Below, in pieces: positions 42,643 through 53,765 of a stretch of DNA of 64,000 nucleotides. Both the position numbers and the translations under genes were made by a program. Origin of the DNA: Immersiella caudata (taxonomy: Eukaryota > Ascomycota > Sordariomycetes > Sordariales > Lasiosphaeriaceae). The stretch is taken from assembly GCA_030512335.1 (NCBI GenBank), contig JAULSU010000004.1, positions 3,534,001-3,598,000 of the forward strand, written 5' to 3'. The notes beneath the pieces are model-generated. The model made no database searches and was not told the origin of the DNA. It saw nothing but the letters and a program-made list of their open reading frames with translations. The first letter of the stretch is position 1. Each line of letters starts with the position of its first letter.

Positions 42643-43609
42643 ATGCTCAAATCACTATCCCTCGCCCTCCTCGCGGTCAACCCCGCCTTGAGCTGGGATG
42701 GCTTCGGCCACCAGACGGTGGGGTACATTGCCCAAAAATACTTCACCAGCGAAGCCAACGCCACACTCGGCGCCATCATCGGCCTCAACTCCAACTTCGA
42801 CATTGGCGATGCAGCGGCATGGGCCGACACCGTCCGCGATGGCGCGAACCTCCCGTGGTCCAAAAACTGGCATTTCATCAACCCCAAAGGCGACGACCCC
42901 AATAACCACGTCTGCACTGTAAATTACACCATCGACTGCCCGGGATCCAACTGCATCATTGCTGCCATCATGAACCAGGCATGCCCATTCTCTTTCCCTC
43001 TTTTTTATAGCGCAATCTAACCCCTTTCAGACCAACATCCTCCTCGACACCACCCGCCCTCTCATCACCCGTCGCAACGCCACCATGTGGCTCCTCCACT
43101 TCTTCGGCGACCTCCACCAACCCATGCACACCTCCGGCTTCAAGCTCGGCGGCAATGCCGTCCGACCCGTCTGCTGGGACAGTCCCGCGCCGTGCCCCGG
43201 CGGCACCCGCAACTTGCACGCCATCTGGGACAGCGCCATCCCCCGTAAGTGGCGCAGCATGCCGGAGGAGACCACACCCGCAGAGGACAAGGTGGCTGCG
43301 GTGGCGTGGGCGGCGGATATCTATGCTAAGCAGCAGGTTGAGGGGATTGATGGGTATGGAGCTTGTGCAGATCTCCATGGGCCTGGGTGTGTGCTGGGGT
43401 ATGCGGCAGAGTCGAATCGGTTGGTGTGCACGAATGCGTTGAAGGATGGGGAGCCGTGGGTGTTGAGTCATGATTTGAGCAAGGAGTATTATGAGGAGAA
43501 CGCAAAGGTCGTGGAGGGTCGTGTTGCGAAGGCGGGGGTGAGGTTAGCGGCGTGGATGAATGGAATTGCGAGAGTTTTGGCAGCGAACGGGAGGGAGGAG
43601 GACCTTTGA
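42643..43609 (+). CDS. Secreted S1/P1-type nuclease (304 aa)
   Basis: Exons 42643-42978 and 43031-43609. The intron (42979-43030) begins GCATGC, so it is a GC-AG intron; branch TCTAAC and TTTCAG are normal, and no GT donor exists nearby that keeps the frame. The signal peptide ends so that Trp18 becomes the mature N-terminus, the zinc ligand of the family (Trp-Asp-Gly-Phe-Gly-His). Further ligands are visible: Ala-Trp-Ala-Asp, His-Phe-Ile-Asn-Pro, and Phe-Phe-Gly-Asp-Leu-His-Gln-Pro-Met-His. Known function: zinc-dependent single-strand DNA/RNA cleavage and 3'-nucleotidase, extracellular, phosphate and nitrogen scavenging. The length is typical. Confidence 0.92.
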
Positions 43610-43658
43610 GTTGCATATGAATTGGATATTTAGCGTCGAATATTGGAGACCTGGAGAT

Positions 43659-44506
43659 TTACAGGATGCCCGTTCTATCCCCTGACTTGTGCTTTTCTGC
43701 AAAGTCCCGAATGAAATCCCAGTCTCTACACTGGTGCGTTGAGTTTGACCCTGTAAATCCGTAGCGGCTCACCTTCCCGTCCTGACCGATGACGCGGTCA
43801 TCGGCATAGTCTAGGGTTGTGTCCCCAGAGCAGAGGATTGCTTGACGGATGTACTGTTGACAGGTCAGAAACCGCAGAGTGCAAATCATGGCAGGGCAGC
43901 TTACGTCCAAGCAGTGATACTCGTGTCCGTCGCCTGCGAAACGCGACATGTCCCTCCTTTCGTACTTGATGATGACATCTCGTAGCACAGCGAGGCAATG
44001 AAGCTGGTGGGTAACGGAGAGAGAGTACAGCTCTGCCTCCTCTGCGTCATCCGCAATGGGCTCGCTCGGGGGCAGCCCGAATCGCCGAGGATACGGTACG
44101 CGGATGAAGCCAGCGCCAACTGGAAGTTTGTTAGCTCGATGCATTACTTGAGCCACGGGACGATGCATACCCGGCATCATGCTGTCCCATAGTCCATCGC
44201 CCACGGGTCCAGTATCTTCGTATCTTGTGGGAAACTGGAACAGGACGTTCTTTAGGGGAACTGTGACGATCAGCTTCCGTTCTCTTTGAGGCGGTAGAGC
44301 TCCGAACCTTCTGGGACAAAGCCTGGTGATGTTCCGTGGTTGACCATCCGACTGCGGCCGACGACAAACCCGAAGATGAAAGGGCCGATTATGATGACGG
44401 TGGCGGCGGCAATGATGATGGCGGCTTTCGCATACTTTTGAAAGCGCGAAGGCTGGACCGGTCTGCTGTGTTCGTCCAGCGGGATCGCCGTGTATTCGCT
44501 TGCCAT
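43659..44506 (-). CDS. UstYa-like (DUF3328) oxidase-type membrane protein (232 aa)
   Basis: Four exons (44506-44308, 44260-44171, 44119-43905, 43853-43659) are phase-consistent. The first intron is only 47 nt and removes an apparent stop. A single TM helix (about residues 28-50) follows a short cytosolic tail. Two HxxHC motifs define the family: THQLHCL and HEYHCLD, the latter followed by Tyr-Ile-Arg-Gln-Ala-Ile-Leu-Cys-Ser-Gly-Asp-Thr-Thr-Leu and the C-terminal His-Gln-Cys-Arg-Asp-Trp. Characterised relatives cyclise or oxidise side chains in ribosomal peptides (ustiloxin, cyclochlorotine types), but many UstYa homologues lie outside such clusters. Adjacent to the S1/P1 nuclease gene, tail to tail with 49 bp between stops. 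Confidence 0.88.
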
Positions 44507-45076
44507 TTTCGACGCTGATAATCCTCCTGAAGGTCTCCAGTGATATCTCTAGAATCGGTGACAGATGGCTACATTGCAGAGCCATGTTATCAGGCGTGAC
44601 AATCAGCCTGAATTTTCCCGGCGGCGAGTTCCGTTCCGATGTCTGTTCTGAACTTGGCTGTAACAGCCAATCAAATTGCATCTAGGCGGGACTCGAGCAA
44701 ACCAACCTACTCAGCGCAGGAGATCACCATAGAGTAACAAAACTTGGGAATTGGCCTGCTGGGCGAAGTTGATAGCTGAGACTGACAGAGGTAACTTCGC
44801 CGTGCGGAAGTGGCCAATCGCTGCCGACCATGTCCCCCAGCAGGCAGGGCGCCTGGCTACATCGCAACGGCATCACCCTGAACAAACAAGACAGGAGGAA
44901 CTTTCTCTGGAGGCAGACGGCAGGGAAATAAGTAAGGTAGCGGGGCAAAAACGACAACTGGGCGAATGTCTGCGGGCCGCTGACCGACTTGGCTACCCAA
45001 CCATGGTCCCCACTTCCCCAGATGCATTCCCCAGATGCCCCTTTCCTAAGATAGGAAAGGTGCAAAAAGATGAAAT
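44507..45076. other. Intergenic, no gene seen
   Basis: 5' region of the UstYa-like gene and flank of tRNA-Asn. Confidence 0.4.
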
Positions 45077-45149
45077 CTCCCCCGGTAAGGTTCGAACTTA
45101 CAGCCTCCAGATTAACAGTCTGACGCGCTGCCGATTGCGCCACAGGGGA
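45077..45149 (-). tRNA. tRNA-Asn (anticodon GTT)
   Basis: Minus strand, 73 nt, no intron. Acceptor TCCCCTG/CGGGGGA with discriminator G, D stem GCGC/GCGC, anticodon loop CTGTTAA on stem TCAGA/TCTGG, T arm GTAAG-TTCGAAC-CTTAC. Confidence 0.93.
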
Positions 45150-45751
45150 TTGAGATCTTTGTGAGTTGGTTGGAAACAGATGCTGTTAGAGGGGTATATG
45201 AAGCTGAAGCGATTGAGCAGGGTCGAAGGCAGCTTGGATTTCAGGTTCCCCTGCAGCCTCCGGCCCCGCCAGACTTAGAAACAGTCGGGGCAGGATTTGT
45301 GTCCTTGTGAAGTTCCCTCGGCGGAAAATTGGCAAGTCAACTATACCCGGGACATGCCGTGAGACGGTGCCCCGTTGACCCGCATCATCGGCTTTCTCGA
45401 CGTTCAACAGGAATCCTCAGACCCGCCGCACAACAAAGCCGTTAGAAACTAACTGCCCAATGACAAATGATCGGAAATCCTCCCGCTGCAGCTAAGTACC
45501 GATGAACTCCCACAAAGGTATATACCCAATACATTCTACCCGTCCAAGGGATTCGAGATTGGATAATTTACGTGCCTTCCCCGCTTATACCAGCAACTAC
45601 CCCAACAATACGAGGAACACATCCCACACGCAACATCAACCTTCCCAAAGCTGATACGAGGGATCCCCCTCCCACCTGTAAGTTTCCCTTACACCAAATG
45701 CTCCTCTGGTTCATCTCGTTCCTCCCCGCTCTCCCCTTTCTCTTTCGCTAG
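45150..45751. other. Spacer upstream of the repeat-containing frame
   Basis: Contains GTAAGT at 45678 and a CTAG acceptor at about 45748-45751, a probable intron whose 5' exon could not be resolved. Confidence 0.35.
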
Positions 45752-46166
45752 TACAAACTCTCCCGCTATCACCAAAACAACAATTAAAACCGGACACCCA
45801 GCCAATGCCACCTCGGATAATGAGTCCTACGCCAAGCAGTTCGCCTTGGAACTAAACGCAGGCAAGGCGAAGCGAGTAGAGGAGATTGCAGATGTGATTA
45901 TTGACACAGACAAGTTAACGGCGTATGGCCGGAGCAGGCGCACGAATGAGTTTCTAGATGAAACCGGGAATGAGGCCGAGTTTGAGTTTGGTTGGTGGTT
46001 TGAGTTTGGTTGGTGGTTTGAGTTTGGTTGGTGGTTTGAGTTTGAGGAGGGAGGCGACAAGATTACCAAGTTCAGGGAGTTTGTGGAAACGGGTGTGGCA
46101 GTAGCTTATCAGAAGAGGGTGAATAAGAATTTGGAGGAAAAGGGGTTGAAGGCGGGCGGGAATTGA
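45752..46166 (+). CDS. Unrecognised protein exon containing an 18-bp tandem repeat
   Basis: An open frame after a likely intron end (CGCTAG) reads Thr-Asn-Ser-Pro-Ala-Ile-Thr-Lys and continues through Ala-Lys-Gln-Phe-Ala-Leu-Glu-Leu to a stop at 46166. It has no ATG, so an upstream exon is required or the gene is broken. Dibasic sites occur at Ala-Lys-Arg, Ser-Arg-Arg and Gln-Lys-Arg. The segment around 45984-46037 repeats Glu-Phe-Gly-Trp-Trp-Phe three times between otherwise ordinary charged helices. No signal peptide is seen in frame. It lies about 1.3 kb from the UstYa-like gene. Function unknown; may be a non-functional relic. Confidence 0.35.
45984..46037 (+). repeat. Three perfect 18-bp tandem repeats, in frame
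   Basis: The unit GAGTTTGGTTGGTGGTTT occurs three times without a mismatch, flanked by partial units (GAGTTT on both sides). In frame it encodes an aromatic hexapeptide. Confidence 0.9.
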
Positions 46167-46506
46167 TTAGATTGGGTTTTCGTTGTAGCTCCTGTTCATA
46201 ATGCTATTGTGGCCGAAAAATGGGTAGTGCAGGCCAGTGTTGCGAGGGCCTGGGGTATAAACAAAGTTAAAAAAAAAAATCCAAAAAAAAGAACAGCGGC
46301 AGAGGGTTATGACCCACCTGATGGGGCTGTTGGGAGAGGAATTTGTCAAAGGTAGAAAGCTGAAAATGGCGCTTCTTGTTTGAAGAGAGCTATATACATG
46401 GCCAAGTCTTTTCTTTTTCGTTGCCTGTGCTCTTGTTCAGGGGTTGAAAATTTGTACGAGAACTGAAGTCGACTCCTCTTGACACATGTGTTTCTTGTAC
46501 AGCGCT
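46167..46506. other. Intergenic, no gene seen
   Basis: A-rich at about 46268-46290; 3' flank of the feruloyl esterase gene. Confidence 0.4.
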
Positions 46507-47436
46507 TTACGTGAACTGTTTGAAGAAATCCCAAGTGAACTTGTCTGAGAAAGTGCTGCTGGCGCCAGGGTCGCGGGGCGAGGGAGTGTGGTCACTGTAT
46601 CCAAGTCAGCATCCGCCGCCCATCCGTTTCTCAGAATAAGCGACAACTTACCCATCAAAAGCAACAAAGGTCGTCGGATAGTCCTTGTTGCACTCATACA
46701 CCGTCTTGATATGCGCCTCTCCCCTCGCCGGCTCCTTGGCCTCCTTGGCCGCACAGCCGTTGTTCTTCACAAACCTATCACGCATCTGGCGACCTCCAGC
46801 AATGTTGAGAACCTGATCGCGGGTTCCATGCTGCGAGTACCAAGCTACAGGCTCCGTTCCGCCAGGGCACTGTCCGCTGATTTGCGGGCTGCCCGACAAA
46901 ACAGCAACAGCGCGGAGCTCCTTGCCGAGAGCACAAGCAAGGATGAAGGACATGGCACCGCCGTGGCTGAAGCCGGTTGAGAAGCGGAGGTTTTGGTCGA
47001 TGCACAGATCGTCCTCGACCTCCTTGATGATGTCCTTGACGAGGGTGATGTCTTGGCCTCCGTTGTTCCACCAGCCGACACCGAGGCCGCCTTGTGTACC
47101 CGTCGGGGCAACGTAAATGGCGCCAACGGTATCGTTGATGAGATTCGGCAGGTTGTAGTAGCCGCCGGCGCCTTGGGATACCTGCTGACCGCTACCGCCC
47201 ACGGGGTGCATGGCGAAGATGAGGCGGTAGGGGTGGGTATTGTCGTAGTTGGCTGGGAGCTTGACGAAGTACTGGCGTCTCGCACCGCCGGAGGTGATGG
47301 TCAGTCCAGGAGGCGAGGCAGCTGCTGCCGTGACGATCTTGGGGGCTTTGCCGCATCCCGGGGATGGCTTTGCGCCGAGAGTCGGCTGCGCAGCTCCGAG
47401 GAGGAGCAAGGCTCCAGCCAAGATATTAGACAACAT
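46507..47436 (-). CDS. Secreted feruloyl esterase, CE1 family (FaeD/LpqC-like, 290 aa)
   Basis: Exons 47436-46652 and 46594-46507 with a 57-nt GTAAGT...CAG intron. The ATG at 47436 starts a signal peptide (Leu-Ala-Gly-Ala-Leu-Leu-Leu-Leu-Gly-Ala). The mature enzyme begins with Ser-Pro-Gly-Cys-Gly. Nucleophile motif GFSHGG at Ser157; Phe-Ala-Met-His-Pro-Val-Gly-Gly carries the oxyanion-hole region; the second exon supplies the catalytic-His area (Phe-Asp-Gly-Asp-His-Thr-Pro-Ser-Pro). Known role: releases ferulate from arabinoxylan. The length is normal for a single-domain esterase without a carbohydrate-binding module. Confidence 0.92.
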
Positions 47437-48306
47437 GTTCAAGGGTTCCGATGATGTCAATGGGGAAGAGGCGGTGCAGAAGATTGGACTGGCGACAGAG
47501 CTCCCCCTCGTTGATGAGAAGACTTGCCCCGGGCCGTACTTATGGTTTTCTCTTCATGGCGAGTATCGGAGGCACCCCATCTGAACGCCGTCTCGGTACC
47601 TGGACTCGGCTGTCGATGTCGGCTTACACGGGCGTGTGCAAGACTTAAAAAGTTTCTGCTAGGTACGGATTAGGCAATTCCCGCTGTCAGGCAGGGACCG
47701 GGAAATGAGCCAAGCATGACCAACCCGGAGAAAAACTGCGTGGTACTTAGCCGACGCGCAGCTCTGGGTTTAGGAAGGCCAGCAAGCTCCGTCAATGGCG
47801 CGCTTCCTACTCCACGAAACCTATCCAATCGGCTTCCTACCTGCAAATCGATTATAAAGGGGAAGAGCTGTCGACTCATGCAGCGGGAGGCGAGCGCGGC
47901 TGATGAGGCGGGTACCGTTGAGCTCCTGGAACAGCAGTAAGGAAAAAACGGAAGCAAATGCTTAAGAGAGAGGAAAGTTACCAGTGTTGGTACAGAACCG
48001 CGTTCCTTCATTGTACCGTCAGCGAGCTGTCTCAGTTCGAATGGTACAGGAGAAATCGATGTGACGCCGTCGCGTGTTGGCAAGTAAAATAGCGGCCAGG
48101 CCGGTAAGCCCGACAGCCATCGCCAATGAGTTCTTTGCATAAGCTTTCATTTTTGATTTGCGCGTCAGCCTTTGAATTAAATAGTGTCGAATTTAAGTCT
48201 CTCCGGTGTTTGTTAGCCGTCCCTTTTGATCAACTTAGCGGTTGTCCTTGTTCCTATATGTACAACAAATTGTCCATTCGTCAACCAATGTGATCTCGTG
48301 ATCTGC
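47437..48306. other. Intergenic, no gene seen
   Basis: Open frames here lack family features. A TATAAAG occurs at about 47852 on the plus strand without a gene behind it. Confidence 0.4.
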
Positions 48307-48913
48307 TCAGAAAAGCATGGCGAAAACCAGCGCAACAGATCCCACAACACCAAAAGTCCCGCTCAGCGTGGCAGCACCGTTCCTGCCCGCAGTTGTTGAC
48401 CCGGGTGCCGCTGTTCCTGTTCCTGAAGGTGCGCCGGCTGTAGTTGACGTCGCGGCAACTATTCATGTCAGAATCAGTCTGGATTTGTCTTCTTTCGCAG
48501 CAACAGCACTCACCTCCAGACTTGGTGACGTTGAAAGTCTGGGACTCAGCGAGCTGCCCGCTGTTGGTCTTCGACAAGCTAAACGCCTTGATGGTGTACC
48601 TGTCGCCTGGTGGCGCAACGAAGTTGGTCAGGTCGAATTTTCCATCAGACGTCTTGACTTTATCGGCGATAGTGATTTGAGATTCAGGGGAAGTGCGCTT
48701 GTCGATGAGCTTGAGCGAGAACTCGGGTTCGTCGGTGCTGACGGACTCCCATTCAATCTCGTTGGTCTGGGAAAGGTCCCAGTCGTCTCCATTATCTGGC
48801 TCGGTGATCTGGAGGGCTGTGGCTCGTTAGCAACTAGCCTGAGTGGCCTTATTCGGGGGCATGTTACCATATGCTGCCGATGCAAAGAGTACGAGGACTG
48901 AGACGGCCTTCAT
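48307..48913 (-). CDS. Kre9/Knh1-like Ser/Thr-rich GPI-anchored protein (166 aa)
   Basis: Three exons (48913-48868, 48816-48514, 48458-48307), phase-consistent. The signal peptide is split by the first intron (Leu-Val-Leu-Phe-Ala-Ser-Ala-Ala-Tyr-Ala). The domain starts with Ile-Thr-Glu-Pro and has Glu-Ile-Glu-Trp-Glu-Ser-Val, typical of the N-terminal Kre9/Knh1 beta-sandwich. A Thr/Gly-rich stalk and hydrophobic tail (Val-Val-Gly-Ser-Val-Ala-Leu-Val-Phe-Ala-Met) suit GPI anchoring. The family is linked to beta-1,6-glucan and wall organisation in yeast; the fungal small version is uncharacterised. Confidence 0.85.
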
Positions 48914-49880
48914 GTCGATGATGTTGCCCCTTAAAGCTGGAAAATGGGCTGGTTGGTTGCGACAGACGTTTCGTCGATGGGATGGAAGAACAACGAGTTT
49001 GCAAAAAATAAAAACAGAAGTTGGGACTTCTTCATTTTTATTTCGTGATCAGACCGTCGGGTACCCGCATTGTTTTGGGCTGTGCTTCTGCTGTGGAGAC
49101 GGAGGTTCAGCTCAGCCCCCTCTGGCTTGTGTCCCATTTAGTGATCTGACATCGCACCCGACGAATCGCCTGGGCCGTGCCGGGCTGAGCTTGCCAAAAA
49201 CTCCTCCCGTTATTGGCGAAGGCGATCTTGCATTATGCACGGCGCCACCACCGGCCATTTTAGCGGTGCACAGCTGCCGATTGACGAATAAGAGGAGCAG
49301 CTTCCTGTGGCCGACGTGGACGCACAAGCTTCCACGGAGGCCACGAGAGCGCAGCACTGCAATTCGCCGAAGACCGCTTCTGGTTCCATCGAGGCGATTA
49401 GCACGCTGGCTTTTGTTTGCTGACTGCGTCGCGCTCACCTGTGAAAAGCTTGAACCCAGCGGCGATTCGGAGCAGCAGGGATATGAGAATGGCCTCTATC
49501 ACGAGTTTGCCTCGTCTTAAAACGGGGGCTTCTCCCGACAGCCAAGTGGGTCGCTATGCAGTGGGTAGGCCCTCATCCCGTTAGTCATCTCGGCGCACGA
49601 GTATCGCCATCGCTTATCACGAACCCAACGGTGGTATCTGGCAATGCGCGAACTTCGGCTTCTCCGCCCCATGTGCTAGGTCCGAGGAAGGTAGTATTGC
49701 TTGACTGTTCCCCCACAGAAAACGTTGATGCGCCAGATACCACCAGCCCCGGAAACGCTGATGCAGGTGACTTGCCAGGCGGATTATTCTGACCATCGGT
49801 TGCTGAACTTCTCGCATTTGGCAAAGTCTTCTAAAGCCATGCTTGGCCGCACCCGAGATGAAGTGTTTTGGAGCTCCATC
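48914..49880. other. 0.97 kb spacer, no gene seen
   Basis: Many short frames, none coding by composition or family. Confidence 0.4.
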
Positions 49881-50822
49881 TCACAACAACCCGAACCACT
49901 TGAGATCAGCCTCTTCGTGTACTGGAACCATGTGGCCAACGCCCCGGGCTGAGTACCCAACAACCTTCGTTCCATCTCCGTACACGATCTGTGTATATCC
50001 TGACAGTGGGGTGTCGGTCTTGTTTCGAGCGAACGTCTCTCCAAAAACGATCGACCACATCTTCAGTTGTTCGCCGAGGTTCGGGTAGTTGACAAAGTTG
50101 TCTGCTTCGCCATGCCATGTCTGGAATCGAGGATAAGCTCCCTTATAACCCGGGTACATCGCCCGGACCTGGGAGGCCCATTCCGCTCCCGTCTTGATGT
50201 TTTGGCCACTGGCGCAGAATGGGTCTGCGGATTGGGGGCTGGATCCCGGTGAACCTGCCAAGCAGCCGGCAGCTGCCCCTGAGTAGCACGATGCAGCAGC
50301 GAAAAGCTCTGGGTATGTTGCGGCCATGACGTTCGTCATCATGCAGCCGGAAGAGCTCCCGGTCACGAAAACTTTGGTTGGGTCAGCGTTGTACTTTGCG
50401 ATTGCCCACTTGACCATATTAGCAAGGCCGTTGCTATCCCCGCCGCCTTCGTGGGTCAGGGTCTTGGTCGTTGCGACGTCCCAGCAGTTGTTGTCCTTTG
50501 GCGAGCTGGGGTACAAGACAACGAATCCCTGGGCATCGGCATAGGGCTGGTATTTTGTGTACTCGGAATAGGCAGGCCCGGTGCCTCCGCAGAAGTGAAG
50601 CTGTTCCTATCAGTCCCGTGCAGGTGCACTTCTCTCTGGATTCCTTACCGCGAGAATGATAGCCGGTTTTTCTGCCACCTTCGGGGGCTCGTAGAGCTGC
50701 AGGACCAGGCCACTGGGGTTCTCGCCCCAGTTGCTCACCGACGTCAGTCCGTTTGCCGCTGGCGCGGCATGGACAGACGCCACGCCAAGAGCCAGCGCGA
50801 GTGTGCGAAGAGTGGTGGCCAT
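49881..50822 (-). CDS. Secreted acetylxylan esterase, CE1 family (297 aa)
   Basis: Exons 50822-50649 and 50600-49881 with a 48-nt intron (GTAAGG...ACAG). Signal peptide Leu-Ala-Leu-Ala-Leu-Gly-Val-Ala-Ser-Val-His-Ala-Ala. Oxyanion region Leu-His-Phe-Cys-Gly-Gly-Thr, nucleophile GSSSG at Ser141, Trp-His-Gly-Glu-Ala-Asp-Asn-Phe-Val (Asp region) and Gly-Val-Gly-His-Met-Val-Pro (catalytic His) are all present. Known role: removal of acetyl groups from xylan. No cellulose-binding module follows. It complements the feruloyl esterase 3 kb away. Confidence 0.9.
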
Positions 50823-51762
50823 GTTGTGTGATGAAGGAGAGAGAGAGACGGTGGAACGTGAGGCCTGAGAGTGAGCCCGACGGCCCCTTTTCAATTGCAA
50901 GTTCATGCAACTTGGCCGGAATTTATCTCCAAATTACGGTGTTGATGCTACTCTCGGCAGGGCAATTAGCGCGCTAGTCTCATGGCAATACCGCGCATCG
51001 TATGGATGCGACGGTTGTTCCGCAGTGGATCTTCGATCTCGAGTGGCACACCCGGGCACCAGGTCCATGTCCGCTGGGTAAACGTTTGCTGGCCGGCATT
51101 GAGAGTCTGGGTATAGCGGTCCGGCTGTCCGTACTCCCGCCAAATCTTCTCGAAGTTTCACAGTTGAGATCGATGGCAGTCCACAACTTGACCCGCGGCT
51201 CCATGATGCTGCAGCCATAGTTGGCGATGCAGAATCTGGTCGGAGGTTCGACATCGGATAGCAGGTGCAGACTGGTACACTGACCATATTCGCAACGCGA
51301 GCCGGTCCGTCAAAAAATAGGAGTTGGACGGAGGTTGCTGGAGGCTCCCTCTTCGAAGCGCAGGGTTCGGGGAATCAATGCCAAGCCCGCTGCTGCAATT
51401 AAAGACGGACCCACTAACCTTATCTTATCGGCTTGGCACGGTGGCTCGCGACCCAAAATTGTCGACGCGGCGCGGGGATGCGATCAGGTTGACTGCAAAC
51501 AGCAACCCGACGGCTTCACAACCTGTCTTGCGCCGCGACAACTGCTCCGAAACTCACCGATTATTGTTATTTTAGGCGTCGAAACACCGTTGAGCACCAG
51601 AACCGAGCCGAGCCGAACCCCGCGTCCTTCCAATCGCGCAACACCTCATCCATTGGCAACGTTTCTTGCCCTTGGCGCAGATCGCTCCCAACGCCCTGCG
51701 CCCGGTCACTTCCCCGGATGAGGTGAACACGACGGCTGCATTTACTGCTGCTCATCCAACTC
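50823..51762. other. 0.94 kb spacer, no gene seen
   Basis: Divergent upstream regions of the esterase and the cyclin gene. Confidence 0.4.
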
Positions 51763-53197
51763 ATGGCACCGCAGCCGGCTAGGCCGCCCGCTCCGGCCCA
51801 AGATGAGCCGGCTTCCAACGACGATCCGATCGGCCCACCCTCCGGCCTCTCTTCTACCCCTACCCTCTACATCTCAGAGCAGACCATCCGGCACATGCTG
51901 AAGAGCATAAGCTACGACGAGGCGCGGGAAGATAACTATCGACTTAAGGGGATTCAGTTAATCGACAATGTGCGAGAGAGTTTACAGCTGTGCGCAACTC
52001 CCTGTCGATGTACTGTTTGAAGGGGGCTGACAAATGGTCTGACAGGCCTGTACGGACGTTCGATACGGCTGCAGTATACTATCACAAGTTTCGGTTTCGA
52101 TATCCAAGCTCGGAGTACGACTTCAGCGATGTGGCGTTGGCGAGCTTGTTTGTTGCCTGCAAGACCGAAGACACCATAAAGAAATCCAGGGAGATTCTAT
52201 GCGCGGCACACAATCTCAAACACCCCAACGACCATAAGACCCCTGACGATAAGGTTTGTGCCCCCTATTGCGCCCTCTCTGTTTCGCGCTGATTCTTTTC
52301 GTCCAGGCTTTCGAGTTCCCGTCAAGCGTCACGGTCGGCCTAGAACGACACATTCTCGAAACGATTGGCTTCGACTTTCGGGCCCAGTACCCTCAAAAGA
52401 TCCTCGTCAAAACAGTTCGGAAAATGTTCCCGCCCGACGAAAGAGATCGAGATAATAGGGGACAGAAGTTCATGCGAACGGCATACGACATGTCTATCGA
52501 CCTGAACAAGACGTTTGCACCCCTAAAACAGTCAAGCTCTGCTCTGGTTTTGGCCATTATCGAGTTGACAGCACTCATCCTGAGTCAGGGTCTTGACAGA
52601 GTTAAACAACTCGACGTCAAACCTTTCCGGGTTGACAGGGCTCCTGTCTACGAAACGATGATGGACCTTCTCGACCTCTACACGCAGTTTCCCAAGTCTA
52701 CCAAGGTCGGCCCTAGGTTCGATCTCAACAAATTGATGGACGTTAAGATCGATATCAACAAAAGGATGTCCGAAGAGGGGTATCAGCGCCACGTTGGATG
52801 GTGCGACAAGTGTTCGCGAGAGACGCCCGAGGTTCACCCTGTCACTCCCGGCTCGGCCAAGTCGCCCGCGACAAGTAACTCGCTCTCGGGCAGCGGCTCG
52901 GTCAGGCGAAAGGCTGGAACGAACGAGGGCACTTTGCGATACGTTTTCGACGCCGAGGAAGCCCGCAAGGAGAAGGCTCTCGTGGGGGAGCACTTCAATG
53001 ACGAGTACGAGGAGTATGAGGTGGAGGTGGAAGAACCATTACGTGAAGAGCCCCGCCACCCGAACAATGGCCGGAGTACATATCCGATTAGGGGGCATGG
53101 CCATCACCTCGATCACGGCTGGGGACCATATAATCGCGGACGACACACCTCCTACAGCGACCGATCAAGGGGGCGCAAGTACGGGTCGCACTATTGA
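51763..53197 (+). CDS. CTK2: CTD kinase I cyclin subunit (Ctk2)
   Basis: Exons 51763-51989, 52046-52253 and 52307-53197 give 441 residues. After a Pro-rich start the family block Pro-Thr-Leu-Tyr-Ile-Ser-Glu-Gln-Thr-Ile-Arg and the cyclin box follow: Val-Arg-Thr-Phe-Asp-Thr-Ala-Ala-Val-Tyr-Tyr-His-Lys-Phe-Arg, Leu-Ala-Ser-Leu-Phe-Val-Ala-Cys-Lys-Thr-Glu-Asp-Thr. Exon 3 holds the second cyclin fold (Leu-Glu-Thr-Ile-Gly-Phe-Asp-Phe) and Leu-Asp-Leu-Tyr-Thr-Gln-Phe-Pro-Lys-Ser-Thr, diagnostic of Ctk2. The C-terminus is Arg/Gly/His-rich. The protein pairs with Ctk1 and Ctk3 to phosphorylate the RNA polymerase II CTD. Confidence 0.92.
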
Positions 53198-53765
53198 GGC
53201 GGCGCTTGGGTGGGCAATTTTTGTTTGAGGGCGTGTCGGAGTTTGGAGGAAGCGATGTGATACCCACCAAAACAGAGCTCAGGGACTCTTGTTTATATCC
53301 AGACATTGGGCTTGCATAATAACTATGGATACAGCGACACAGATAATTGCCGTTACCACGGTTGAGACGCATCAAGCCTCCATTTTGTTTTTCACGGTCC
53401 CGAATTTGCCTCATCTCCTTTCCAGCAGTGTCATCCTCCGTTCAATCCAATCCTGATCGCTGCCCGCCGGCCGCGGTTGTCCTGGGCATAGAGATGCTTA
53501 CTCACGGTCGAGGCTGGTACCGTTCAGGTGTTGCGGATGCTCGCAGGGGTGTCTGGGGGAGCACGAGTGCTGCTTGACTGCAGCACGCAACTGCCATGCA
53601 GGACGCACCAAATGTGACGGCTCAAAATACTGACAGGGGTCACCAAGCTCTCAACGAAAATATTACAGTTATTGCTTCTTTGCCCATTGTCGGAACCCCG
53701 CCACCCAACTTCGGGTTCTGGCTCTCTGTTCTTCCAAGACGCATCGTTCGCCCCAAACAACAATA
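53198..53765. other. Intergenic, no gene seen
   Basis: 3' flank of CTK2 and upstream of the MFS remnant. Confidence 0.4.

Noticed and set aside
45698..45751. Signal-peptide-like frame Met-Leu-Leu-Trp-Phe-Ile-Ser for the repeat gene
   Set aside because: It lies inside the probable GTAAGT...CTAG intron and is out of frame with the repeat-containing exon; no splice option restores the frame.
47670..48140. 156-codon minus-strand frame
   Set aside because: No ATG-based start with family support; composition not protein-like.
48317..48901. 194-codon plus-strand frame
   Set aside because: Antisense to the three-exon Kre9-like gene, whose spliced protein is clearly recognisable.
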